Positions 46,141 through 55,885 of a stretch of 64,000 bases of DNA are shown piece after piece. Within the stretch, counting starts at the first letter, position 1. Every line of letters starts with the position of its first letter. Location: positions 250,318-314,317 of the forward strand of contig NZ_CP046220.1 of NCBI RefSeq assembly GCF_012571605.1, read 5' to 3'. The DNA comes from Enterobacteriaceae endosymbiont of Macroplea appendiculata. GTDB taxonomy: Bacteria; Pseudomonadota; Gammaproteobacteria; Enterobacterales; Enterobacteriaceae. The position numbers were made by a program, and so were the translations under genes. The notes under the pieces were generated by a model. The model made no database searches, was not told the DNA's origin, and worked only from the letters and a program-made list of their open reading frames with translations.

Positions 46141-47427
46141 TTATTTATACAAACTAATTTTTTTAAAATCTTTAAAATAATTAGGATATGTTTTATTAAT
46201 ACAATTAGGATTAATAATGTTAATGATAACATTAGATAATGATAATAATGTAAAACACATCGCCATACGATGGTCATTATATGTTTCAATGGTAACTTCT
46301 GGTATAGTTATTGGAGGCTGTATGATAATATAATCTTTACCTTCAATAATATAAGCACCTGTTTTCCTTAATTCTGTTGTCATTGCAGCTAAACGATCTG
46401 TTTCTTTAACACGCCAATTATAAATATTACTAATAATTGTAGTACCCTGTGCAAATAAACTTGTTACTGCAATAGTCATTGCAACATCAGGAATATGATT
46501 CATGTCCATTTGTATTGCTTTTAATGTCTTGTGATATTGACATGTAATATAGTTGTCACCATAAAAAATTTTTGCACCCATTTTTTCTAAAATAGAAACA
46601 TATTGCATATCACCTTGTATACTATATTTATTAATATTATATAATGTAACAGTACCGCCTTTTATAGCAGCTGCTGATAAAAAATAAGAAGCAGAAGAAG
46701 CATCACCTTCAATAATATATTCTCCAGGAGAATAATATCTCTGATTACCATAAATAATAAATTTTTGATAATTATCATTATCAATCATAACACCAAATTT
46801 TTTCATTAACGCTATAGTAATATCAATATATGGTTTAGAAACTAAATTATTTTTAATATAAATGACTGTATTATGTTTCATTAAAGGAGATATGATTAAT
46901 AAAGATGTTAAAAATTGACTAGAAATAGAACCATCAATAATTAATTTTTTTTTACCTAAAAAACCTCCATATAATTTTAATGGCGGATAATTTTGTTTTT
47001 CTAAATAAATGATTTTAGCTCCTCCGGATCTTAAAACATCAACTAAATGTTTTATAGGTCGTTCTTTCATTCGAGATTCACCAGTTATTGTAATATTACA
47101 CTGTATATTAAGTGATAAGATTGCAGTTAATGGTCTAAATACTGTACCCGCATTACCTACATACAACATATTATTTTTAGTATTAAAAACACCATTATTA
47201 CCAATAATATAACAATTATTATTGGTTATTTGAATGTTAATCCCACACATTTTTAATGCTTGTATCATATAACGTGTATCATCACTATCTAATAAATTTA
47301 TTAAATTAGTTTTGCCCTTTGCTAAAGAAGCTAATAGTAATGCTCTATTAGATATACTTTTAGATCCTGGCAAAGTTACAGTACCATTAATTTTTTTAAT
47401 AGGATATAAAGTTAATATTTTTTTCAT
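46141..47427 (-). CDS. aroA: 3-phosphoshikimate 1-carboxyvinyltransferase (EPSP synthase)
   Basis: AroA joins PEP to shikimate 3-phosphate. The 428 residues (E. coli 427) keep [15 protein letters not shown] with the Lys and Arg of the substrate site, [29 protein letters not shown], the catalytic Asp in [17 protein letters not shown] and YNDHRMAM. The Ala-Met of the E. coli GTAMRPL loop is Val-Phe, near the glyphosate-sensitive region but common drift. Follows serC by 39 bases, the classical serC-aroA operon. Confidence 0.97.
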   Translation of the reverse strand: MKKILTLYPIKKINGTVTLPGSKSISNRALLLASLAKGKTNLINLLDSDDTRYMIQALKMCGINIQITNNNCYIIGNNGVFNTKNNMLYVGNAGTVFRPLTAILSLNIQCNITITGESRMKERPIKHLVDVLRSGGAKIIYLEKQNYPPLKLYGGFLGKKKLIIDGSISSQFLTSLLIISPLMKHNTVIYIKNNLVSKPYIDITIALMKKFGVMIDNDNYQKFIIYGNQRYYSPGEYIIEGDASSASYFLSAAAIKGGTVTLYNINKYSIQGDMQYVSILEKMGAKIFYGDNYITCQYHKTLKAIQMDMNHIPDVAMTIAVTSLFAQGTTIISNIYNWRVKETDRLAAMTTELRKTGAYIIEGKDYIIIQPPITIPEVTIETYNDHRMAMCFTLLSLSNVIINIINPNCINKTYPNYFKDFKKISLYK

Positions 47428-47466
47428 TATGCATTTTTTGTTGTATTATTTTACGCATTATAACAT

Positions 47467-48561
47467 TTATGCATATAACTTTTCAAAAGTATTCATACAA
47501 TATTCTAATTTTTGTATTCCTTCTAACGGCATCGCATTATATATGGATACTCTAATACCTCCTATAGCACTATGTCCTTTTAAAAATAAAAGTCCTTCTT
47601 TTTTTGTATATTTTAAAAATAACTGTTCAAGATGAATATTAGGTAAAGTAAAAACAATATTAGTTAAAGATCTATTTTGTAAATTAATATTATTATTATA
47701 AATACTACTTTGATCTATCACATTATATATAATTGATGCTTTTTGTTGATTAATATTATATATTTTTGTCATTCCTTGTTTCTTTAACCATTTAAATACT
47801 AAACTAGCAATGTATAATGAAAATGTTGGAGGTGTATTAAACATAGAATTATGTTGAGCTATAATACTATAATTAAAAGCTGAAGGTAATTCTTTTCTTT
47901 TATAATATATATTATTAGTTAACAAATCTTTACGTATTATAATAAATGTTAATCCAGCAGGTCCAATATTTTTTTGTGCACTTGCATAAATTAGTCCATA
48001 ATTTTTTATTTCAATCTTTTTAGTTAAAATATAAGAAGATAAATCAGCAATAATAATTTTATTATTAATTTTAATATCTTCATTAATTGCAATCCCTTCA
48101 ATAGTTTCATTAGGACAATAATGTATATATTTAGTGTTATTTGAAAAATTCCATTTTTCTATTGGTTTAATATAATGTATATTATTTTTTTTTTCTCTCA
48201 CATTAATAATGTATGGTATACAATATTTTTTTGCTTCTTCTATAGCTTTATCAGACCAAAATCCAGTATGTATATATTCTGCATTTTCATGATAATCTAA
48301 TAAATTCATAGGAATAGCAGCAAATTGTGTTCTTGCACCTCCTTGACAAAATAAAATATCATAATTTTCTGGTATATTCATTAATTCTCTAAAATCATCT
48401 TTTAAAATATTTGTTAATTTCATAAAATATTTACTACGATGACTAATTTCCATAACAGATATATGCAAATTATGCCAATTTAACAGTTCTTTTTGAGCTT
48501 GCTGCAAAACCTCATGTGGTAATATTGCTGGACCAGGACTAAAATTAAATATTTGATTCAT
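47467..48561 (-). CDS. serC: Phosphoserine aminotransferase
   Basis: SerC makes 3-phosphoserine, and 4-phosphohydroxythreonine for vitamin B6. The 364 residues (E. coli 362) start FNFSPGPAILP and hold the PLP Lys in SAQKNIGPAGLT, CQGGARTQFAAIPMNLL for cofactor binding and HSAIGGIRVSIYNAMP at the C-terminus. SD AGGAA precedes the ATG. First of the serC-aroA pair, 34 bases after mrdB. Whether it serves serine or pyridoxine synthesis depends on genes outside the window. Confidence 0.96.
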   Translation of the reverse strand: MNQIFNFSPGPAILPHEVLQQAQKELLNWHNLHISVMEISHRSKYFMKLTNILKDDFRELMNIPENYDILFCQGGARTQFAAIPMNLLDYHENAEYIHTGFWSDKAIEEAKKYCIPYIINVREKKNNIHYIKPIEKWNFSNNTKYIHYCPNETIEGIAINEDIKINNKIIIADLSSYILTKKIEIKNYGLIYASAQKNIGPAGLTFIIIRKDLLTNNIYYKRKELPSAFNYSIIAQHNSMFNTPPTFSLYIASLVFKWLKKQGMTKIYNINQQKASIIYNVIDQSSIYNNNINLQNRSLTNIVFTLPNIHLEQLFLKYTKKEGLLFLKGHSAIGGIRVSIYNAMPLEGIQKLEYCMNTFEKLYA

Positions 48562-48595
48562 AAATAGTAATTCCTATATAAATGATTTTATCAAT

Positions 48596-49714
48596 TTATA
48601 AAATATAATGCTTCATTAAATCATCTGTATGTGTACATAAAGACATAATAATACCAAAATTAATCATAAACATTATTAATGAAGTGCCACCATAACTTAA
48701 TAATGGTAATGGGATGCCAACTATAGGTAATAAGCCACTTACCATACTAATATTTATAAATATGCAACTAAAAAAAAGTAATATCATGCTATATATCACA
48801 ATTTGTTTTAACATATTTCGTGTTCGGATAGCTAAGATAATTCCTCGTAATATTAATGATATATATGTCATTATAAGACTAAAAACACCTATAAAACCAA
48901 ATTCTTCTGCTATAACAGAAAAAATAAAATCAGTGTATTTTTCTGGTAAAAATTTTAATTGTGTTTGCGTGCCATGCAACCAACCTTTTCCAAACCAACC
49001 ACCAGACCCAATAGCAATTTTAGATTGTAAAATATGATAACCTGCACCTAAAGCATCTTTTTCAGGATTTAATAGAATTAATATTCTAGTTCTTTGATAA
49101 TCATGCATAATAAAAAACCATAATATTGGTAAACAAATTGATATTAGTATTAAACTCATAATAATTAAACGCCAAGATAATCCTGATAAAAATAAAATAA
49201 TCGTACTAGCTAAGATAATTAAAATTGCAGTACCGAGATCTGGTTGTTTAATAACTAAAAAAGTTGGGATAGCAATAATAATAATACTAATAATAAAATT
49301 TTTTATATTTATCATATAATTAATTTTATGTAAACGATAAGTTAAAAATAATGGCATAATAGTTTTACTAATCTCAGACGGTTGAAATTTCATAAAACTT
49401 ATTTTTAACCATCTTTTAGCTCCATTAATAGGAATACCAGTAAAATATACTACTAATAATAATATTATAAAAATTATATATAATATAAAAATATTTTTAA
49501 AAAAAAAATTTGGAGGTATTTGGGCAACTAATAACATTATAGTAAAACCAATACATATTTGTATAATTTTATTATATAAAATATTTTTATTCTGACCAGA
49601 TGCACTCCAGATTGCAAAAATACTAAAGAATAATAATAAACTAATAAAAAACATAAAAATTATGTCTATATGTAATTTTTTATGTATATAATTTAAAATA
49701 TTTTGTTTATGCAT
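48596..49714 (-). CDS. mrdB: RodA, SEDS peptidoglycan glycosyltransferase of the elongasome
   Basis: RodA polymerises lipid II glycans with PBP2 during cell elongation. The 372 residues (E. coli 370) have about ten membrane segments, WLKISFMKFQPSEISK with the conserved loop, VIKQPDLGTA near residue 160, the catalytic Asp region and GYHILQSKIAIGSGGWFGKG, LPEKYTDFIFSVIAEEFGF, and GLLPIVGIPLPLLSYGGTS. mrdA is immediately upstream (15 bases). Together with uppS, uppP and mrdA this shows that a rod-type wall is being made. Confidence 0.96.
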   Translation of the reverse strand: MHKQNILNYIHKKLHIDIIFMFFISLLLFFSIFAIWSASGQNKNILYNKIIQICIGFTIMLLVAQIPPNFFFKNIFILYIIFIILLLVVYFTGIPINGAKRWLKISFMKFQPSEISKTIMPLFLTYRLHKINYMINIKNFIISIIIIAIPTFLVIKQPDLGTAILIILASTIILFLSGLSWRLIIMSLILISICLPILWFFIMHDYQRTRILILLNPEKDALGAGYHILQSKIAIGSGGWFGKGWLHGTQTQLKFLPEKYTDFIFSVIAEEFGFIGVFSLIMTYISLILRGIILAIRTRNMLKQIVIYSMILLFFSCIFINISMVSGLLPIVGIPLPLLSYGGTSLIMFMINFGIIMSLCTHTDDLMKHYIL

Positions 49715-49729
49715 AATGTGATTTATATA

Positions 49730-51598
49730 TTAAATGTTAAAATCTTTATGATGTTGAAAAATATAGTCAAAAATTTTTCTAATTAAATGTCCTAGAATGA
49801 TTTCGCGATTATTGTGATTTTCTATGACAATAGAAATTGCAACTGTGGGATTATTTATAGGAGCAAAAGCAATAATTAATTTATGATCACTTAATTTATT
49901 TTGTAATCTTTGCATATTGTTAATATGTTTATTTTTTAAATTATAAACCTGTGCTGTTCCTGTTTTAGCAGCTATTTTATATTTTGCACCTCTAAAATAT
50001 ATATACATTGTTCCATGACGTGTATGTGCTACTTTACACATTCCTTGTTTAACAAGATACCAGAATTGTTGATTGATATTATTAATAATTTTTATAGGTT
50101 TTGGTTTTATAAAACATTTATTGTTATTAATTTTAAGAGATTGTAAAATATGCAGTTTTTTTAAAACACCATTATTAATGAGTATGGTAAGCATTTTATT
50201 CATTTGTATTGGAGTAGCATTCCAATAACTTTGTCCAATACCTACAGAAATTGTATCACCTGTATGCCATTGAACATTCCTTTTTTTTGTTTCTACATAT
50301 TTATTTGGTAAATTACCAGGCATTTCATTATTTAAATCAATATCAGTTTTACGTCCAAAACCAAATTTAGACATCCAATAAAATATTTTATCAATACCCA
50401 TATTATAAGCAATTTTATAGAAAAAAACATCAGAAGATTCTGCTAAAGCATGAATAATATTGATATATCCATGTCCATAACGTTTCCAATCTTTAAATAA
50501 TTGATGTTGTACAGGTATTTTCCACCATCCTGGATCAAAAATAATAGTATGTTGATTAATAATACCTTCAGTCAATGCAGCTATAGCTAAATAAGGTTTT
50601 ACTGTAGATGCTGGAGGATATATTCCTTGTGTTACTCTATTAAGTAAGGGTTTATGAGGATTATTTTTTAGAATATTAAATTGTTTTTGTGTAATGTTAT
50701 GACTAAAAATATTAGGATTAAAAGTTGGATTAGAAATTAATGCTAACACATCCCCATTTTGGGGATTACTAATAATTATCGCTATACGATAATTAGATAT
50801 TAATGATGTAATATATTTTTGTAATTTAACGTCTAACGTAAGATAAATATCATTACCATTATGAGCATGTTGAATAATATTTTGATATATAATATGTCCT
50901 TTATTATTCATAATATTTTTTTTATAACCTATTTTACCATGTAAAATATTTTCATAATATTGTTCTATACCAATTTTCCCTACAAAAGGTATGTTATGAA
51001 CATGATAATCTGTATCAATGTTATTAATATTATTTTCTGCAGACATTCGTGTTACATAACCTACCGTATGCGCAAATAATGACCCAAAAGGATACAAACG
51101 TTTCATATATGCTTGTAAATATACTCCAGGTAATCTGTATTTATTAGCTACAAAAATTGCTATCTGTTTTTCATTTAAATTTTTCATTAAAACTATAGGA
51201 ATAGTATCGTTATTTCTATTTTTTTTTTTAAAATTGTTAATATCATCGATATTAATCGTAATATTCAATATTTTTTTTAAAACAAATGTTGTATTTTGAA
51301 TATTAGTTATATTTCTTGGAATAATTATTAATTGATAATATGCTTGATTAATAGCTAAAGGAATATTATTCCTATCATAAATAAAACCTCTGCTAGGAAT
51401 AATCTTTACTAATTTGCTATAATTATTTTGTGAAGCTATATTATATTTTTGAAATAATGTTATTTGTAAATAATATAAATTATATATTAATATGATTACT
51501 AATAATATAGAAATACTACATGCTAGTAATATTCTATTTAAGAATGTTTTGTAATGTAATTCTTTATAACTTTGAAATATATATTTATTAAATTTCAT
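49730..51598 (-). CDS. mrdA: Penicillin-binding protein 2 (peptidoglycan transpeptidase)
   Basis: PBP2 cross-links peptidoglycan in the elongasome. The 622 residues (E. coli 633) have one N-terminal membrane anchor (about residues 25-47), a dimerisation domain with PSRGFIYDRNNIPLA, and the transpeptidase domain with SxxK in PPASTVKPY (Ser331, Lys334), SSD at the SxN position in ESSDVFFY and KTG in AAKTGTAQV. All catalytic motifs are intact. A run of 11 T occurs near 51219-51229. rsfS and rlmH, upstream in E. coli, are lost, so holA is now the direct neighbour. Confidence 0.97.
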   Translation of the reverse strand: MKFNKYIFQSYKELHYKTFLNRILLACSISILLVIILIYNLYYLQITLFQKYNIASQNNYSKLVKIIPSRGFIYDRNNIPLAINQAYYQLIIIPRNITNIQNTTFVLKKILNITINIDDINNFKKKNRNNDTIPIVLMKNLNEKQIAIFVANKYRLPGVYLQAYMKRLYPFGSLFAHTVGYVTRMSAENNINNIDTDYHVHNIPFVGKIGIEQYYENILHGKIGYKKNIMNNKGHIIYQNIIQHAHNGNDIYLTLDVKLQKYITSLISNYRIAIIISNPQNGDVLALISNPTFNPNIFSHNITQKQFNILKNNPHKPLLNRVTQGIYPPASTVKPYLAIAALTEGIINQHTIIFDPGWWKIPVQHQLFKDWKRYGHGYINIIHALAESSDVFFYKIAYNMGIDKIFYWMSKFGFGRKTDIDLNNEMPGNLPNKYVETKKRNVQWHTGDTISVGIGQSYWNATPIQMNKMLTILINNGVLKKLHILQSLKINNNKCFIKPKPIKIINNINQQFWYLVKQGMCKVAHTRHGTMYIYFRGAKYKIAAKTGTAQVYNLKNKHINNMQRLQNKLSDHKLIIAFAPINNPTVAISIVIENHNNREIILGHLIRKIFDYIFQHHKDFNI

Positions 51599-51631
51599 TA
51601 TCTATAAAATTATTATTTATGGTCATATTAT

Positions 51632-52657
51632 TCATATAAATAAAAAAACTAATTTTTCTAAATCTATCCAAAAAGATCTTTCACAATATAAATTAATATT
51701 ATTATTTTTGATGTTTATTTCCATAACAGATAATAATTTTATACACAAATATATTTTTTCTATTGTAATAGTAGGTAATAATTGTATAAAAGTATTATAC
51801 TTATGTTGGGATATATATAAATTGTTAAATAAATTATTATTCATAATATTTTTTTTTATCAACATTAAACATACAATATCATGTGATAGATTTTTTATAA
51901 TAAAAATAGGATTATATTTATATAATTTTATCTTATGTATAATACATAAACTCTTATACACTTGTTTAGTTAAAATAGTATCAAGTAAATTATCATATTT
52001 AATAAGAATAAATGTATTTGTATAAAAAGTTAATTGTTTTACTGTCACTAATTTTTTTTGACTTAAATTTATATTTAAAAGTATTTGATTTAATAATGAT
52101 AAATTCTTGTTGTAAAATGTATACATTAAATCAATAGCATCATGATTAATATTTAGAGTTAATGTTTTACATCTTGATATTAACCATTTTTTAAATTGTG
52201 TATAATTTAATGTAACACATAGAATAAATTTAATACATAATGATATTATGTTTAGATTATTTATCATATATTTCTTATATATATCACATTTCATAATATT
52301 ATGTATTTCTATAATTAATATTATTTTATCATGTAAAAATAATAATAATTTTTGTATATATTTGATATGTTTAGTAACATCACTTTTGTTTAAAAAAATA
52401 ATATTGATTATTTTTTTAGTAAAAAATAAATTTAAACAACAAAATTTAGTAAATATCTGGGTCCAATTTGGATTAGCATCAATTATAATAGTAATATGTT
52501 CTTTATATTGTTGTTTGTGTAATATTAAAAATAATTTTTTTATATATTCTTTAATATGATAAAAATCGCTACCTATAATAATATAACAAAGATACTTTGT
52601 GTTAGTCTTATTTAGGTTCAAATCACTATTTTTTTTCAAGTTAATCAACCCTAACAT
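51632..52657 (-). CDS. holA: DNA polymerase III delta subunit
   Basis: Delta opens the beta clamp during loading. The 341 residues (E. coli 343) are very diverged, with high Ile, Asn and Lys, but co-linear: YIIIGSD near residue 30, IDANPNWTQIF then LNLFFTKKIINIIFL (E. coli IDPNTDWNAIF and MSLFASRQTLLLLL), and a C-terminal RSFWIDLEKLVFLF (SVWAELEGLSLLL). The position after leuS confirms the call; lptE between them and nadD after them are lost. Fast-evolving but intact. Confidence 0.9.
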   Translation of the reverse strand: MLGLINLKKNSDLNLNKTNTKYLCYIIIGSDFYHIKEYIKKLFLILHKQQYKEHITIIIDANPNWTQIFTKFCCLNLFFTKKIINIIFLNKSDVTKHIKYIQKLLLFLHDKIILIIEIHNIMKCDIYKKYMINNLNIISLCIKFILCVTLNYTQFKKWLISRCKTLTLNINHDAIDLMYTFYNKNLSLLNQILLNINLSQKKLVTVKQLTFYTNTFILIKYDNLLDTILTKQVYKSLCIIHKIKLYKYNPIFIIKNLSHDIVCLMLIKKNIMNNNLFNNLYISQHKYNTFIQLLPTITIEKIYLCIKLLSVMEINIKNNNINLYCERSFWIDLEKLVFLFI

Positions 52658-52736
52658 AAAAAATGTTTTTTTACAAATATGAATAATATTAATAGTATTT
52701 GGTTAAAAATAACACATATTTTACATAAATAATACT

Positions 52737-55253
52737 TTATTTTAAAGTAACGATATTAAATATTTTTTTATATATATATATAGTTTTTATAATTTTTATT
52801 TTTTCAAGATGTTTTGAAATTTTATTATTTTTATATACGATTTGTTTAATTTTTTTTTTATTATTTGCATCTACTATTGGAATAGTTGTAACATACTTTT
52901 TTTTTCCATTAATTTGAATTACTAAATTAAATGAAACAGTAAATTGGTTATTATGTATAGGAAATAATTTTGGCCATTGTAAAAAATCAATATTTTTATT
53001 ACCAAAATATTCTAATAAAACATAACTAAAATGCGGGGCAAAGGGATATAATAATTTTAAAATTATATTTAATGCATAATATACTATATTATAATCTATT
53101 AAATTATTTATGTTATATTTCATTATATAATTTACTAAAGACATAATAGAGGATATTGCTGTATTAAATATTTGACGTTCATGTATATCATTAGATACTT
53201 GTTGTATTGTCTTATTGATTATATTATGTAATTCAAATTGTTTTTGATTATAATTATTAGATAATTGTGTAATATTTACAGAAATACTAATGTTATATGG
53301 TAATAACCGATATTGGTAAATAAAACACCATAATTTTTTTAAAAACTTTAACATCCCATTTATTCCTGATGCTCGCCATTCTAATGATATTGTTGGTGGT
53401 GCCGCGAACATTAAAAACAAACGTAAAGTATCTGCGCCATATTTTTTAATAATACTATTAGGGTCAATCCCATTTTTTTTTGACTTAGACATTTTTATCA
53501 TTTTATGTCTTGTTAGTATTCTGTTTTTATTATCTATAAAAATTTTATTTAGATTATTATCATCATATTTTACATGTACATTTTTATAACTAACCCATTT
53601 TTTATTATGATTACTATCAATATAATAAAAAGCATCTGATAAAACCATTCCTTGACATAATAAATTTTTTACAGGTTCATCATTATATACTAAACCTAAA
53701 TCTCGCATTAATTTATGAAAAAAACGTAAATAAATTAAATGCATCGTAGCATGTTCTATCCCACCAATATATTGATTGACTGGTAACCAGTATTTAATAT
53801 CATCAGCATTCAATATTCCTTTATTATAATTTGGACAAGTATATCTTGCATAATACCAAGAAGATTCGATAAAAGTATCAAAAGTATCTATTTCTCTTTT
53901 AGCATATTGACCATTATAATTATAATTAAACCATGTAAGATTTATAATTTTTTTTTGATTATAATCAAATTTTTTATATTGATCGAATAAATATTTAGGA
54001 AATTTTATTGGTAAATCCTGTTCTTTTAAAGGGATAATCTCACCATTAGTTAATGTAATAACTGGTATGGGTGTACCCCATAAACGTTGTCTAGAAATAC
54101 ACCAATCATTTAAAGAATAAAATGTTTTTTGTTGACAAAATAATGGTTTTAGATTGGATTTTATATCACTAGAATGTAATAAATGATTAATATTATTTTC
54201 TGTATATGTTATTAAATTATATTTATGTGCAATAACATAATCTTCAGAATTATATAAAGGTGTACCAATACTTGCCATAATATTATGTGGCATAATATTA
54301 ACTATAATAATAGGAATTTTATTATTTAAATGATCTATAACAAACAAATTACTATGAATAAAAGATAATGTATTATCTTTTAATGATGTTTGATAAATAT
54401 ACATATCGAGAAATTTTTTTACTGTTACATTATGTACAGATATTTTTTTACAAAAATCATGTCGTAATGATAATTTTATAAAACTAATATTATGCATATA
54501 TTGTTTTTTTTGTATAAAAATTTTTAGTATGGTATTAGTTTTATATACTTTATAATTAATCTCTATACCTTCTTTTTTTCCTATCCAATTTTGTTGCATG
54601 CGTTTGACTTGTTTAGGCCAACCATTTAATTTACTTAAACCATATAGTAATTCTTCAGCATAATTAGTAATTTTTAAAAACCATTGTAACATTTGTTTTG
54701 ATTCTATTGTATTACCACAACGCCAACAAGTATTTTTATAAACTTGTTCATTAGCTAATACTGTTTTATCATTTGGACACCAATTTACTATTGTGTTTTT
54801 TTTATATACAAGACCTAATTTATATAATTTTAAAAATAATAATTGTTCCCAACGATAATACTGATCGTTACATGTAGTAATTTCACGATTCCAATCAAAA
54901 CTAAAACCTAAAAATTTTAATTGTTGTTTCATGTATTTAATATTTTGTTTTGTCCATATATCAGGAGATATCTTGTGATTTATTGCTGCAATTTCCGCTG
55001 GTAATCCAAAAGCATCCCATCCTATGGGATGTAAAACATTTTCACCTAACATACGATGATAACGAGCAATAACATCACTAATAGTATAATTACGTACATG
55101 GCCCATATGTAAATTACCAGAAGGGTAAGGTAACATGGATAAGCAATAAAATTTTTTTTTATTATAATCAATATTTACATGAAAAGTATTATGTTTTTCC
55201 CATTGTTTTTGTACATATTGTTCCACAATATGTGGATAGTATTCTTTTTCCAT
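52737..55253 (-). CDS. leuS: Leucyl-tRNA synthetase with an eroded CP1 editing domain
   Basis: LeuS charges tRNA-Leu. The 838 residues (E. coli 860) have an intact synthetic core: PYPSGNLHMGHVRNYT with HMGH at residues 49-52, the zinc knuckle CWRCG near 176, SRQRLWGTPIP at 388, and KMSKS at 587-591. The CP1 editing domain, about residues 228-355 (54189-54572), is not the usual sequence: the TTRPDT motif is absent (IQKKQYMHN in its place), and GTGAVMAVPGHDQRD is MASIGTPLYNSED, keeping only the last Asp. Post-transfer editing of mischarged Ile, Val or norvaline is probably lost. SD AGGA precedes ATG. Confidence 0.97.
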   Translation of the reverse strand: MEKEYYPHIVEQYVQKQWEKHNTFHVNIDYNKKKFYCLSMLPYPSGNLHMGHVRNYTISDVIARYHRMLGENVLHPIGWDAFGLPAEIAAINHKISPDIWTKQNIKYMKQQLKFLGFSFDWNREITTCNDQYYRWEQLLFLKLYKLGLVYKKNTIVNWCPNDKTVLANEQVYKNTCWRCGNTIESKQMLQWFLKITNYAEELLYGLSKLNGWPKQVKRMQQNWIGKKEGIEINYKVYKTNTILKIFIQKKQYMHNISFIKLSLRHDFCKKISVHNVTVKKFLDMYIYQTSLKDNTLSFIHSNLFVIDHLNNKIPIIIVNIMPHNIMASIGTPLYNSEDYVIAHKYNLITYTENNINHLLHSSDIKSNLKPLFCQQKTFYSLNDWCISRQRLWGTPIPVITLTNGEIIPLKEQDLPIKFPKYLFDQYKKFDYNQKKIINLTWFNYNYNGQYAKREIDTFDTFIESSWYYARYTCPNYNKGILNADDIKYWLPVNQYIGGIEHATMHLIYLRFFHKLMRDLGLVYNDEPVKNLLCQGMVLSDAFYYIDSNHNKKWVSYKNVHVKYDDNNLNKIFIDNKNRILTRHKMIKMSKSKKNGIDPNSIIKKYGADTLRLFLMFAAPPTISLEWRASGINGMLKFLKKLWCFIYQYRLLPYNISISVNITQLSNNYNQKQFELHNIINKTIQQVSNDIHERQIFNTAISSIMSLVNYIMKYNINNLIDYNIVYYALNIILKLLYPFAPHFSYVLLEYFGNKNIDFLQWPKLFPIHNNQFTVSFNLVIQINGKKKYVTTIPIVDANNKKKIKQIVYKNNKISKHLEKIKIIKTIYIYKKIFNIVTLK

Positions 55254-55364
55254 ATCATGTAATCCTATAAAAATTTTATTGTTATTCTATTAATCATATT
55301 ATGTATTATAAGGATTGTTAATATTACTTATAGTATAGTAAAAAATAAGCATGATCGTATAATG

Positions 55365-55823
55365 TTATTTTATATAAGGATTTGTATATCCTAAAATATG
55401 TAAAAGATTAATTTCTTGCTTTATCATGACAGTAGTATTATATTCATTGTCATGGTCAAATGTAAATAAATGTAATATACTATGAATTATTAAATGTGCA
55501 TAATGTGCTATAATTTGTTTATGATATTGTATTGTTTCTTGATATATTATATCTGGGCATAATATAATTTCTCCTAAAAATAGTATGTTGTTTTTATATA
55601 CTTTACTAGGGAAACTTAAAACATTTGTAGTTTTATTTATCTTTAGAAATTGATAATTTAACATTTTTATATGTTTTTTATTAACAATACATATTGTGAT
55701 TTCAATAGGTTTTTTTATAAAATAAGGTAAAATAATACTTAACCAATGGTATAGCATGCTTTTACATGGTATAAAAGCATTACATTTATGGTAATGGTAA
55801 TAATGTAAAATGATTTTTTGCAT
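55365..55823 (-). CDS. ybeY: Endoribonuclease YbeY
   Basis: YbeY is a zinc endonuclease for 16S rRNA 3' maturation and 70S quality control. The 152 residues (E. coli 155) include TTNVLSFPSKV (E. coli PTNVLSFPFEV), LGEIILCPD and the metal motif HSILHLFTFDH (HxxxHxxxxxH). C-terminal ILGYTNPYIK ends as in the family. ybeZ, its usual neighbour between miaB and ybeY, is lost, as is lnt downstream. Confidence 0.94.
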   Translation of the reverse strand: MQKIILHYYHYHKCNAFIPCKSMLYHWLSIILPYFIKKPIEITICIVNKKHIKMLNYQFLKINKTTNVLSFPSKVYKNNILFLGEIILCPDIIYQETIQYHKQIIAHYAHLIIHSILHLFTFDHDNEYNTTVMIKQEINLLHILGYTNPYIK

Positions 55824-55885
55824 ATATCTGTACTAAATAAAATAATTTTTATTATAATCTCAGTTTAATGTTTAATGAAAAAAAA

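Noticed and set aside
51708..52559. Plus-strand hydrophobic frames opposite holA
   Set aside because: A/T-rich Asn/Ile/Lys codons read as Phe/Leu/Ile on the other strand give false membrane-like ORFs; the minus strand encodes recognisable HolA.
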